NCBI GenBank assembly: GCA_020831845.1
Contig: JAFIFV010000047.1
Location: 1-47,337, forward strand
Reading direction: 5' to 3'
Source: Ectothiorhodospiraceae bacterium
GTDB lineage: Bacteria > Pseudomonadota > Gammaproteobacteria > Nitrococcales > Aquisalimonadaceae
Length of the DNA: 47,337 bases
Positions 23,747 through 31,803 of the stretch are shown one piece after another (position 1 is the first letter of the stretch; each line of letters starts with the position of its first letter). The translations under genes and the position numbers were made by a program. The notes under the pieces were generated by a model, which was not told the DNA's origin, made no database searches, and saw only the letters and a program-made list of their open reading frames with translations.

Positions 23747-24055
23747 TCAGCAGGCTGCGGCGCAGCTCACCGGCTTGCTGGGCTGGCTGATCTTGACGCC
23801 CTCCCCCAGGCCGGAAGACAGGCACACCAGCAGCTCGAAGCGGATGTCCAGCGCGGTCGCCAAACGGAAGAGTATCTCCAGCGACGGGTTGGCGTGTCCC
23901 AGTTCCAGCGAGGCCAGATACCGTTCCGACACACGGGAACGCTCCGCCAATTCCTTGCGTGTCAGCCCCGTCTGAGCACGCAGTGTGCGCACGCGCTGAC
24001 CGAGACGACGGCTGTATTCCATGGCTTGACGTTGTACGACTGATAAACGATCCAT
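23747..24055 (-). CDS. Small XRE-family helix-turn-helix regulator
   Basis: A 102-residue DNA-binding protein. The HTH of the XRE/Cro type covers residues about 12-70: RLGQRVRTLRAQTGLTRKEL, ERSRVSERYLASLELGHANP and SLEILFRLATALDI. The HTH resembles that of BzdR/BoxR-type regulators, which carry a shikimate-kinase-like domain after it; that domain is absent here. The tail ends PVSCAAAC, with two Cys. A perfect FNR box lies about 136 bp upstream, so expression is probably oxygen-controlled. The start at 24055 gives a normal HTH protein; longer in-frame starts add a low-complexity head. The likely target is fumarase downstream, by position only. Confidence 0.78.
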   Translation of the reverse strand: MDRLSVVQRQAMEYSRRLGQRVRTLRAQTGLTRKELAERSRVSERYLASLELGHANPSLEILFRLATALDIRFELLVCLSSGLGEGVKISQPSKPVSCAAAC

Positions 24056-24184
24056 CTCTCCGATACCTCTTGAAGCAAACCCCACGGGTACTGCTGAAAA
24101 ATGCTTGCGGGAAAACCGCTTGGCCCTGAAGGCAGCGCACGGCCTCTCAGGTTCGAAGCATGGAGCAACCGGCACGCAGGCACC

Positions 24185-24198
24185 TTGATGCAGATCAA
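24185..24198. promoter_or_regulatory. Perfect FNR/Anr box upstream of the small HTH regulator
   Basis: TTGATGCAGATCAA fits TTGAT-N4-ATCAA exactly. It lies in the 207-bp gap between the HTH gene (start 24055) and the ModA-like gene (end 24263). If it acts at -41.5, transcription would start near 24150, giving a leader of about 95 nt. The Anr/FNR gene is 1.6 kb away in the same window. Confidence 0.75.
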
Positions 24199-24262
24199 CT
24201 GAACCGACGTGCATGCCAGAGCAGCGGGGAAAGGCGGGCCCACACGACAACGGGTGGGTGGA

Positions 24263-25084
24263 CTAAGGGGCGGGAGTGATCGTAAAGCCTTGTTCAGACA
24301 ATATTTCGCTGGCTTCCGGTCCTTGCAGAAACTCGAACAACGCCGGCGCATCCGGCCCGTGCTCGCTCAACAGGACCAGATGGTAACGGACCGACGCGCC
24401 AGCCCCCACCGGTTCCCAGCGGCCGCGCCGGATCATCGCTTCAGTACGGGCAAGGTGCGCGGGGATGAGACCAGCCTGGGCACTGCCACCGGCTGCGAAA
24501 CGTGCCGCCTGAGCAGCATCGTCCGCCAGGCTGAGATGCGGCTGCAGCAACCCCCAGAGCCCTGCCTCCTGCAGCACCGCCCTCGCGGCCACACCGTGCT
24601 CGGACCGCTGGGGGTCGGGAATGACGAAGCGCCCGAAACGCTTTCCGCGCACTGCCGCAGCGATCCCCGGGAGCCCCTGGGAGGCGCGCGTGGGCGCCCC
24701 ATAGGGCACGTAGAGCGCCAGCCGGGTCTCGGCCAGCACGGTTTCCCGCTGCAGCAGATTCTCGACCCTCAAACGATCCACCTGCGTGTCCCCTGCCAGC
24801 AGCAGCAGATCCACGGGCTGCCCGTCTACCGCCGCGTCGGTCAGGCGGGCGGCCGTGTCGTAGTAGGCGACGACCTCCGCCGGTCCCTGGCGGCGATACG
24901 CTGCCAGCAGTTCAATCAGCACCGGCTCCAGGCTGTGCGAGGCCGCCATACGGACACCGCCCTGCTGAGCCAGCGCAGCTGGGCAAGCCGAAGCAAGGAT
25001 CAGCAGGAGGGTAGCTGCAAGCAGGCTCGTGGGCCGACAAGCGGAAACCCGTCGGGTCTCAGTCGGCCAGGTCCTCGTCGTCAT
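24263..25084 (-). CDS. ModA-like solute-binding protein
   Basis: A 273-residue periplasmic binding protein. After a positively charged head, a hydrophobic segment ending in SACPAALAQQ is the signal peptide. The mature part follows ModA: VRMAASHSLEPVLIELLAAY, ARLTDAAVDGQPVDLLLLAGD, LALYVPYGAP and RGKRFGRFVIPDPQRSEHG. Molybdate or tungstate binding is the family role, but the serine/threonine pocket residues differ (ASHSLEP where ModA usually has AAASL), so the ligand is uncertain. No ModB or ModC permease gene is adjacent. It overlaps the CMD-like gene by 26 bp on the same strand, so the two are probably co-expressed. Confidence 0.75.
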   Translation of the reverse strand: MTTRTWPTETRRVSACRPTSLLAATLLLILASACPAALAQQGGVRMAASHSLEPVLIELLAAYRRQGPAEVVAYYDTAARLTDAAVDGQPVDLLLLAGDTQVDRLRVENLLQRETVLAETRLALYVPYGAPTRASQGLPGIAAAVRGKRFGRFVIPDPQRSEHGVAARAVLQEAGLWGLLQPHLSLADDAAQAARFAAGGSAQAGLIPAHLARTEAMIRRGRWEPVGAGASVRYHLVLLSEHGPDAPALFEFLQGPEASEILSEQGFTITPAP

Positions 25085-25412
25085 CCAGTTCGTCGTCGTC
25101 TTCTTCCAGGATGTCGTCCACCCAAGTCAACCCCGCAACCGCTTTGGGGAAGCCCAGGGAAGGCACACACAGCATAGCGACCTGGCGCAGCTCCTCGGGC
25201 AATATGCCCTCGTCCAGGCCCCGCCGGGCATGGGAGTGCGTGGCGCCCTCGCTGCCGGCGGCGATGGCCAGTGCCAGCTTCACCAGGCGCCGCTCCCGCT
25301 CATCGAGCGGCCCGGCCTCGGCACAGGCCTGCCCGAGGCTGCCATACGCCTCCCAGATCTCCGGATAGTCCTCTGCAATAATCGCCGCGCCCGACGGAAG
25401 TTCGTTATCCAT
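25059..25412 (-). CDS. Carboxymuconolactone decarboxylase-like protein without redox Cys
   Basis: A 117-residue protein of the AhpD/CMD helical fold, seen in DERERRLVKLALAIAAGSEG, THSHARRGLDEGILPEELRQ and VAMLCVPSLGFPKAV. AhpD-type members have a Cys-x2-Cys at the position where this has GATHSHA, so peroxidase/thiol chemistry is not expected, but the His at that position is kept. The C-terminus is very acidic (EEDDDELDDDEDLAD). The start has GGGGGA upstream. Its stop lies inside the start region of the ModA-like gene, so the two form a unit. Confidence 0.75.
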   Translation of the reverse strand: MDNELPSGAAIIAEDYPEIWEAYGSLGQACAEAGPLDERERRLVKLALAIAAGSEGATHSHARRGLDEGILPEELRQVAMLCVPSLGFPKAVAGLTWVDDILEEDDDELDDDEDLAD

Positions 25413-25829
25413 GTATCCCCCTGGATCTATGTGGTCCTGCCATCAGCCGGCCGCTCCGACCTCCCGGAAAGCATTGATCAGGTAGCTGGCGCCTGCTCCT
25501 CATGGCGGTGTTCGCGCTGGCTCCAGGGACCTGGTCATCGATTCCCTTGCCGGAAGATAGCAGATCGGAGGGGAATGCGGCACGTTTGCACGCGCCTCAT
25601 CCGAGCCCGGGAGGAAGGGGCCGCCGGTGCCCCCCGTCCTTGCGGTGCCTGACGACTGACCCAGGGCCACGGTCGGGCTGCGCTGACGCGGGGACTCTCC
25701 TGGAAGAACCACGGCAAAAGGGGTGTCACGTCGTAGTCCGGTGTAAATCGTGTACACTTAGGCTACGTAATGAAGGCAACCAAGCTGGTGCAGACCAGTC
25801 TGCGACGCAAAAGGCTAAAAGTATCCGCT
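25413..25829. other. Intergenic region upstream of the CMD-like gene and of anr
   Basis: These 417 bp lie between divergent genes and must hold both promoters. I see no convincing -35/-10 pair. GTGTACAC (25750-25757) is a perfect 8-bp palindrome about 75 bp before the anr start. No FNR box is present, so anr autoregulation by that motif is not supported. Short reading frames across it on both strands lack ribosome-binding sites or family features and are left out. Confidence 0.4.
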
Positions 25830-26603
25830 ATGGCACAAGCGTACGGGCAAGGACCTCGCCTTCAGGACATTCGGAAAGCCTGCAATACCTGCAGTCTCGC
25901 CGACCTGTGTCTTCCAGTGGCACTCAACCCCACCGACGTGGAGGCGCTGGACCACATCGTGGAGCGCCGCCGCCCTCTGAACAAGGGCACCACGCTATAC
26001 CAGGCCGGCAGACCATTCGGGGCCATCTTCGCGGTTCGCACCGGCTCGCTGAAATCCACCACGCTGTCCGAGGACGGCGAAGAGCAGATCACCGCATTTC
26101 ACTTGCCCGGCGAATTGCTCGGCCTGGACGCGATCAGCTTCGGCAAGCACCCCTCCACATCAGTGGCGCTGGAAACCACCTCGGTGTGCGAAATCCCGTT
26201 CGACCAGCTTGAAATCCTATCGGAGAAAATCCCCGGCCTGCAGCGTCAACTGCTGCGCATCATGAGCAAGGAAATCTTCAACGAGCATGAAATGCTGCAG
26301 GCGCTGGCCCGGCGCACGGCCGAGCAGCGGCTTGCCATCATGCTGCTGAGCCTGTCCGACCGCTTCGGTCGGCGCGGCTTGTCCAGCAAGCGTTTCCGTC
26401 TGCCCATGTCACGCCACGACCTCAGCAACTACCTGGGACTGGCACCGGAAACCACCAGCCGCCTGTTCAAGCGCTACGTGGAACAGCAATGGATCGAGGC
26501 CAACGGCCGGGAGATAGAAATCCTGGACATGGCGACGCTGCGGCAGATGAGCGGTAACAGTGTCGACTCCGCAAGCCAGAATGCGGCAAACCAGCCCCGC
26601 TAG
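25830..26603 (+). CDS. anr: Anr/FNR oxygen-sensing transcription regulator
   Basis: A 257-residue CRP/FNR-family activator of anaerobic genes, whose [4Fe-4S] cluster is lost on contact with oxygen. The cluster ligands follow the E. coli FNR/P. aeruginosa Anr spacing: C-x2-C-x5-C (18, 21, 27 from this start) in CNTCSLADLC, and the fourth Cys at 120 in TTSVCEIPF. The effector fold with EEQITAFHLPGELLGLDAIS and the HTH SRHDLSNYLGLAPETTSRLF with its E-x2-SR motif are typical. FNR boxes upstream of hemN and the small HTH gene agree with this role. The 25830 start matches the family's length; an ATG at 25770 would add 20 residues. It converges with hemN. Confidence 0.93.
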   Translation: MAQAYGQGPRLQDIRKACNTCSLADLCLPVALNPTDVEALDHIVERRRPLNKGTTLYQAGRPFGAIFAVRTGSLKSTTLSEDGEEQITAFHLPGELLGLDAISFGKHPSTSVALETTSVCEIPFDQLEILSEKIPGLQRQLLRIMSKEIFNEHEMLQALARRTAEQRLAIMLLSLSDRFGRRGLSSKRFRLPMSRHDLSNYLGLAPETTSRLFKRYVEQQWIEANGREIEILDMATLRQMSGNSVDSASQNAANQPR

Positions 26604-26652
26604 GCGGCACCGAGACATCCATGCAACCGCGCCCCTACCTGATCGCGGAATC

Positions 26653-28041
26653 TCAGATGGTTCGCGAGTACCGCACCGGTGCCGTCTGTTCCCGCAGATA
26701 ACGATCAAACACCATCGCGATATTGCGCAGTAGCAGCCGGCCTGGTGGCAATATGGTCAGGGCAGCCCCATCACAACGGACCAGACCGTCCTCCGCCAAC
26801 CCTTCGAGCGCTACCAGCTCCGCCGCGAAATACGTGGGGATATCGACATCGAACGTCCGTTCGATGGCGTGGAAATCCACCCGCTGCCGACACATGATCT
26901 GCTGAATCAGCACCCGCCGCAGGCGGTCGTCGAAACTCAGCTGGTAACCGCGGGCGACCGGAAGCCGCCCCTGATCCATCACGGCGTAGTAGTCAGCCAG
27001 TACCGGAGCGTTCTGGCTGTAACTGTGGCCGATCTGGCCGATCGCACTAACGCCAACGCCCACAAGATCACATTCCGCGTGGGTGGAGTAACCCTGGAAG
27101 TTCCGATGCAGGGTATCGTTATCCAGTGCCTGCGACAGCTCACTGCCGGGCAAGGCAAAATGGTCCATGCCGATGTACCGATACCCGGCATCGGAGAGGC
27201 GTTCGATGGCAAGCTGCAGTATGCCCAGCTTTTCCTCCGGAGACGGCAGATCCTGCTCGCGGATCAGACGCTGCGCCTTGACCCGCTCGGGCAGGTGGGC
27301 GTAGCTGTAGAGACTCAGGCGATCCGGGCGCATCCCCAGCACACTGTCCAGGGTTGTATCGAACCCCCGCATGGTCTGCTTCGGCAAGCCATAGATCAGA
27401 TCCAGGCTGATGGAGCCGAAATCGTGTTGTCGTGCATCCTGGATCACGTCCCAGGTCTGCTCCAGGCTTTGCAGGCGGTTCACGGCCTGCTGGACAATCG
27501 GATCGAAGTCCTGCACCCCGATGCTCATCCTGTTGAAGCCGAGCTCGGCGAGCAGCCCCACCGTATTCTCACCCAGCGACCGAGGGTCGATCTCGATGGA
27601 GTACTCCCGCTCGTCCGGATCAGGCACGGAAAAAAGCTTGCCTACCGCCTGCATCAGTCGCCAGAGCTGACGGTCGTCAAAATAGGTGGGCGTACCTCCG
27701 CCAAGATGCAGTTGCCGCAACGGCCGGTCGCTGTCGAACAGCCCCGCCTGCAGGGCGAGTTCACGCTCCAGGTAATGCAGATAGACCTCCGCCTTCCCGG
27801 TGTGACGGGTAATGACCTTGTTGCAGGCGCAGTAGTAGCAGAGGCTGTGGCAGAACGGGATATGCACGTAGAGCGAGAGCGGCCGGGGAATCGGATCCTC
27901 GTTGCTTGCCGCCGCTAGCCGACGATAGGCCGCCTCGCCGAAACCGGCATGAAAATGCGGCGCCGTAGGGTAGGACGTGTAGCGCGGGCCAGCCACGTCA
28001 TACTTCTCATACAGACGGCGATCAAACGATGTTGGCGACAT
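26653..28041 (-). CDS. hemN: Oxygen-independent coproporphyrinogen III oxidase
   Basis: A 462-residue radical SAM enzyme that makes protoporphyrinogen IX from coproporphyrinogen III without oxygen, in haem synthesis. The cluster motif C64-x3-C68-x2-C71 is in PFCHSLCYYCACNK, followed by LHLGGGTPTYF, IEIDPRSLGENT and VQDFDPIVQQAVNR. The start at 28041 has GGAGGGG upstream; a longer frame to 28461 runs into motB and is rejected. An FNR box lies 91-104 bp upstream, with TACTAT at the -10 spacing of a class II promoter, so it is induced without oxygen. Confidence 0.95.
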   Translation of the reverse strand: MSPTSFDRRLYEKYDVAGPRYTSYPTAPHFHAGFGEAAYRRLAAASNEDPIPRPLSLYVHIPFCHSLCYYCACNKVITRHTGKAEVYLHYLERELALQAGLFDSDRPLRQLHLGGGTPTYFDDRQLWRLMQAVGKLFSVPDPDEREYSIEIDPRSLGENTVGLLAELGFNRMSIGVQDFDPIVQQAVNRLQSLEQTWDVIQDARQHDFGSISLDLIYGLPKQTMRGFDTTLDSVLGMRPDRLSLYSYAHLPERVKAQRLIREQDLPSPEEKLGILQLAIERLSDAGYRYIGMDHFALPGSELSQALDNDTLHRNFQGYSTHAECDLVGVGVSAIGQIGHSYSQNAPVLADYYAVMDQGRLPVARGYQLSFDDRLRRVLIQQIMCRQRVDFHAIERTFDVDIPTYFAAELVALEGLAEDGLVRCDGAALTILPPGRLLLRNIAMVFDRYLREQTAPVRYSRTI

Positions 28042-28131
28042 GGGCGAGGCCCCTCCTGCAAAGCCAGCCGCAGGCCCAACCACAGGCACTGCAGGCAAGC
28101 TAGATAGTAGGAGGGGGGCGGGAATCGGGCC

Positions 28132-28145
28132 TTGATGCAGGTCAA
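28132..28145 (-). promoter_or_regulatory. FNR/Anr box and probable class II promoter of hemN
   Basis: TTGATGCAGGTCAA differs by one base from TTGAT-N4-ATCAA. Its centre at 28138.5 puts a -41.5 start site near 28097, and TACTAT at 28104-28109 (minus strand) stands where the -10 box should be. The leader would be about 56 nt. The three agreements make FNR control of hemN likely. Confidence 0.75.
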
Positions 28146-28156
28146 CGGGACCGTGA

Positions 28157-29017
28157 TCAGCCTTCGGGGGGAAACGGCCTGGCACCCTCCCGTTCGCTGA
28201 TGGCCCGTTCCGCCTCCGGATTGAGCACGGTAATGCTGATCCGACGGTTGATCGGGTTGTTCGGATTTTCCTTGTCAAACAGAACGGTATCGGCAAGCCC
28301 GGTGACCTGGGCGATACGCGAAGCGTCAGTACCGCCTGCCAGCAGCGTGCGGCGGGCCGCATTGGCGCGATCCGCGGAAAGCTCCCAGTTGTCGTAGCGG
28401 CGATCGTCGACGAAGCCCACGGCATCGGTGTGGCCGGCGATGCTGATCTTGTTGGGCACATTGTTTATCACCTGGGCCAGCTCGCGCAGTATCGCGTCTG
28501 CGTAATCGCGCAGCACCGCGGACCCCAGGTCGAACATGGGCCGATTGCGCCGATCCACCAGTTGGATACGCAGCCCCTCGGGCGTGATATCCAGCAGCAG
28601 ATGGTCCTTGTATGGCTCCAGCGCCTGGCTCTGCTCTATGGCACGCTCCAGCTCCACCTGCAGCGCCTCCAGACGCTCGCGCTGCATCCGCTCCGCCTCC
28701 TCCAGGATGGCGTCCTCGGACAGCGGCTCCTGCGGTGATTCTCCCAGCTCGACGGGGATATCGCTGCCACCTTCCAGGTCGATCAGCGACGGGCGACCAT
28801 ACGTGGCCTCGACGTCGACCACCGCATGAGCGCGGAAATAGTCTGCAATACCCTGCCGCTGCTTCTCATCCATGGCAGTGACCAGCCAAAGCACCAGGAA
28901 CATGGCAAACATCGCGGTCATGAAATCGGCCAGCGCCACCTTCCAGGAGCCCCCGTGGTGGCCCCCGGCAACCTTCTTGATCCGTTTGACGATAATCGGT
29001 CGGTTCTTGTCTTCCAC
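28157..29017 (-). CDS. motB: Flagellar motor stator protein MotB
   Basis: A 286-residue inner-membrane stator subunit that binds peptidoglycan and carries the proton path. The single transmembrane helix WKVALADFMTAMFAMFLVLW contains Asp31, the proton-binding Asp, so proton-driven rotation is expected. The periplasmic OmpA-like domain (residues about 170-260) has ISIAGHTDAVGF and ELSADRANAARR. The C-terminal FDKENPNNPINRRISITVL completes it. It follows motA by 21 bp and ends just before the hemN FNR box. Confidence 0.95.
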   Translation of the reverse strand: MEDKNRPIIVKRIKKVAGGHHGGSWKVALADFMTAMFAMFLVLWLVTAMDEKQRQGIADYFRAHAVVDVEATYGRPSLIDLEGGSDIPVELGESPQEPLSEDAILEEAERMQRERLEALQVELERAIEQSQALEPYKDHLLLDITPEGLRIQLVDRRNRPMFDLGSAVLRDYADAILRELAQVINNVPNKISIAGHTDAVGFVDDRRYDNWELSADRANAARRTLLAGGTDASRIAQVTGLADTVLFDKENPNNPINRRISITVLNPEAERAISEREGARPFPPEG

Positions 29018-29038
29018 GAACGCGGCCCCTGGCTGGCG

Positions 29039-29893
29039 TTACTTGCGCTGCTTCACGTGCTCTTCCAGCTCCTGGAAGCTGGGGCGCTCATGCTCGTACA
29101 TGACCTTGCGGCCGAACTCCACCGCCAGCACCGGCTTGTAGCCGTTGAGTATGGCCATGATCGTGACCTTGATGATCTCCAGAAATTTGCTCTTCTCCCG
29201 CGCCTGATGCTCCAGCGCCGCGGACATCGGGGCGACGAAGGAGTAACCGGCGAGAATCCCGAGGAAGGTACCGATCAGCGCCACGGCCACCAGTTCGCCT
29301 ATCTGCTCCACCGGCCCATCAATCGCCCCCATGGCAATGATGATGCCCAGCACCGCGGCGATAATCCCGAAGCCCGGCAGCGCGTCTGCCACCCTGTTCA
29401 CCGCGTGTGCCGGCTGCTCCGCTTCCTGATGATGGGTTTCCAACTCGATGTCCATCAGGTTTTCCAGCTCATGGGGATTCATGCTGCCACCCACCATCAG
29501 GCGCAGGTAATCCACCAGAAAGTCCATCGCTTCGTGCTGCGCCATGATCTTCGGGTAGCGCCTGAACAGCTCGCTGTTCTGGGGGTCGTCGATATCCGCC
29601 TCGATGGCCAGCAGGCCCTCGCGCTGGGCCTTGTAGAAAACCTCGTAGAGCATGGCCAGCAGATCCATGTACATGTCCTTCGAGTACGGGGATCCCTTCA
29701 GCAACGTGGGAAGTGCCTTGAGCGTCTGCTTGATGATCTTGGAAGGATTGGCAATGAGGAACGCGCCGCCGGCGGCGCCGAAGATGATCAGCATCTCCAG
29801 CGGCTGCCACAGCATCCCGATGTTTCCGCCATGCAGGCCATAGCCGGTCAGCACGGCAACCACCACGATGACAAAACCCATTATTACGAGCAT
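29039..29893 (-). CDS. motA: Flagellar motor stator protein MotA
   Basis: A 284-residue polytopic stator subunit. Four hydrophobic segments are visible: residues about 1-24, 30-50, 170-192 and 200-220. The cytoplasmic loop between the second and third carries charged residues for contact with the rotor, and the C-terminal MAILNGYKPVLAVEFGRKVM is characteristic of MotA. It is first in the motAB unit and divergent from the HDOD gene. GGAG precedes the ATG at proper spacing. Confidence 0.95.
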   Translation of the reverse strand: MLVIMGFVIVVVAVLTGYGLHGGNIGMLWQPLEMLIIFGAAGGAFLIANPSKIIKQTLKALPTLLKGSPYSKDMYMDLLAMLYEVFYKAQREGLLAIEADIDDPQNSELFRRYPKIMAQHEAMDFLVDYLRLMVGGSMNPHELENLMDIELETHHQEAEQPAHAVNRVADALPGFGIIAAVLGIIIAMGAIDGPVEQIGELVAVALIGTFLGILAGYSFVAPMSAALEHQAREKSKFLEIIKVTIMAILNGYKPVLAVEFGRKVMYEHERPSFQELEEHVKQRK

Positions 29894-29998
29894 GCGTTAC
29901 TCCACGCTACGCGAGACACCCGGAAGGCGTTGACGCGCCAATTCGAAAGAACTTCCTCTCACCCAGCGGCAGCGAACAGGCTGGTCGGCACTCCCTTG

Positions 29999-30025
29999 TC
30001 ATCGGCCGGGAGCAGGATTTCTGCA
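29999..30025 (-). promoter_or_regulatory. Possible sigma-28 (FliA) promoter of motAB
   Basis: On the minus strand GCCGATGA (30006-29999) matches 7 of 8 bases of the sigma-28 -10 box GCCGATAA, about 106 bp upstream of motA. The matching -35 position reads TGCAGAAA, a weak match to TAAAGTTT. motAB is usually FliA-dependent, which supports it. Confidence 0.35.
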
Positions 30026-30154
30026 GCCCCCGAGGCCGAAAACGTGCCGGCCCCATCCCTTCAAGCCCGTTCGTTCCACCGGTTTGTCATGTTACACAGC
30101 GGTTCGGAGGCAGAGAGCGAACAGATTCGCAATCGAGGGGATTGGGACCCGCGC

Positions 30155-30181
30155 TGAAGAACGGCGGCGTTCTGCCGATAC
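30155..30181 (+). promoter_or_regulatory. Probable sigma-28 (FliA) promoter of the HDOD gene
   Basis: TGAAGAAC at 30155-30162, an 11-bp spacer, then GCCGATAC at 30174-30181. The consensus is TAAAGTTT-N11-GCCGATAA; spacing is exact and the -10 matches 7 of 8. The start site would be near 30189, about 90 bp before the HDOD start codon. Confidence 0.55.
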
Positions 30182-30279
30182 TCTGCTATTGAAGACACCC
30201 GGTTCATGCGGAGGCGGCGTCCCGGACTCGTCTGCGGCCCCGGGACGCGCTAGCATGCGATGGAGAGCGGACCAGACAA

Positions 30280-31797
30280 ATGCGGAACAGGATGCCCTTG
30301 AAACCACAAACTGGCGGGCAACGGATCGAGGACTGGCTTCAACGGCTGGGTGACGCGCACTTGCCGGTGCTGTCCCGGACGCTTGCCGCGGTGGAGGCCC
30401 TGCGCGACAAGCAGGACCTGCAGATGCGCGACCTTTGGACGCCGCTCTACGCGGACCCGGCTCTGTGCATCAACCTGATTCGCGTCGCCAATCAGCACCG
30501 CCATCGGCACCTGGATACTCGCATCACCACGGCAGACCAGGCGCTGATGATGCTGGGGCTGGACCTCTCCGTGAGCACAGTCCTCGGCTTCAGCGACGTG
30601 GAGTCACGGCTCAGCGGCAAGGTACTGCAAGGGTATATGCACGCCTGCAGCTCGGCCTATCACCAGTCGGTGCACGCCCACCGCTGGGCCGCGATCCGGC
30701 AGGATGTCCTGCCGGCGGAAATCCGAACGGCGACCCTGCTACGCCCTCTGGCCGAGCTCGCGTTGTGGGAGCATGATCCGGAATCGATGCTGCGCGTACG
30801 CGATCTGCGGGGCAGCGACGGGCGCCTGCAAACGGATGCGGAGTACGTGGAAATGGGGTTCACCTCGTCGGAGCTGGGCGCTGCACTTGTCCTGCAATGG
30901 CGGCTGCCGCACCTGGTGCTGGAGCACCTGCTTCCCGACAAGGTGGTCGGAGGGCGCACCCTCGGCATGATACTCGCGTCCAGGCTGGACGCGGTCGCCG
31001 GGCTAGGATGGAAACATCCTGAAACCGAACGCGTCATCGCCGAGATCGCCGCCTACCTCGGGCTGGAAGCGGAAGAAACGGCGTTGCTCATCCACGACAC
31101 CGCGACCCAGGCTCTGGAGCACAGTCCGGTCCGGCTGGCGCCGGAATGGGCAACGCTGACCGACGCCCCCGATGAAACGGGAACCCACTTGCCGCAGTAC
31201 ACCCAACCCGCTCAGTTCTGCCTGCTGCCTCAGCGCCAGTCCCTGGTGCGATTGCTGGCCCAGTGCAGAACCGGGGAAGACGAGCGTACGCGGAAGGACC
31301 TGGAACTGAAGCACACCCGGGTCGATGCCATCGACGTCCCCATCTCGCTGGCCCTGCGTGCCCTGCACCACGGTGCCGGCCTTCAGCGAACCGTCTTTCT
31401 GCTTGCCGACGTGCACGGTGAACGCCTGCAGCCCTACATGAGTATCGGCGGTGACAGCGATCCATCGCTGATCCGGCTCTCGGTACCGATTTTCCCGGGC
31501 TCGCCCCTGTCCGCCCTGCTAGCGGACGGCAAGGCCCACTGGCTGCGCCCGGCGCAGATCAAGGCCCTCAAGGACGGCCCGTACGGCAAAGCCTACCGCC
31601 TGATGGACAACGCCGGTGCTTTCGTGGCCCCGGTTCGCCAGGGTGCCAGGTTGCTGGGGCTGCTGTTCGCCGACAGAAGAACCAGGGAATGCGCGCTGGA
31701 TGAGCACGGATTCAGTGATTTTTGCCAGACAGCTGCCGCATTGACGGATGGCCTCGACGCCGCCGCTCGCCTCCAGGCAGACAGGACCAGTCGCTGA
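30280..31797 (+). CDS. HDOD-domain signalling protein with C-terminal GAF-like domain
   Basis: A 505-residue cytoplasmic protein. Residues about 20-215 form an HDOD domain: LPVLSRTLAAVEALRDKQDL, DPALCINLIRVANQ, ITTADQALMMLGLDLSVSTVLG and the HRWAAIRQD region. The HD pair of active phosphohydrolases is not evident. Residues about 325-500 look like a GAF domain (ALRALHHGAGLQRTVFLLAD, GAFVAPVRQGARLLGLLFAD). No DNA-binding or GGDEF domain is attached. HDOD proteins act in motility, chemotaxis or c-di-GMP responses. A sigma-28-like promoter upstream and the divergent motAB gene support a motility role. The start is ATG 30280; 30292 is possible. Confidence 0.85.
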   Translation: MRNRMPLKPQTGGQRIEDWLQRLGDAHLPVLSRTLAAVEALRDKQDLQMRDLWTPLYADPALCINLIRVANQHRHRHLDTRITTADQALMMLGLDLSVSTVLGFSDVESRLSGKVLQGYMHACSSAYHQSVHAHRWAAIRQDVLPAEIRTATLLRPLAELALWEHDPESMLRVRDLRGSDGRLQTDAEYVEMGFTSSELGAALVLQWRLPHLVLEHLLPDKVVGGRTLGMILASRLDAVAGLGWKHPETERVIAEIAAYLGLEAEETALLIHDTATQALEHSPVRLAPEWATLTDAPDETGTHLPQYTQPAQFCLLPQRQSLVRLLAQCRTGEDERTRKDLELKHTRVDAIDVPISLALRALHHGAGLQRTVFLLADVHGERLQPYMSIGGDSDPSLIRLSVPIFPGSPLSALLADGKAHWLRPAQIKALKDGPYGKAYRLMDNAGAFVAPVRQGARLLGLLFADRRTRECALDEHGFSDFCQTAAALTDGLDAAARLQADRTSR

Positions 31798-31803
31798 CCC
31801 TGC

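Noticed and set aside
25413..25829. Moco or other riboswitch in the leader of the CMD/ModA-like genes
   Set aside because: GC-rich hairpins exist but I could not match a known riboswitch core; a covariance-model search would settle it.
25502..26212. 236-residue frame overlapping the anr gene
   Set aside because: It runs in another frame across anr, has no family features, and anr itself has all FNR-family residues.
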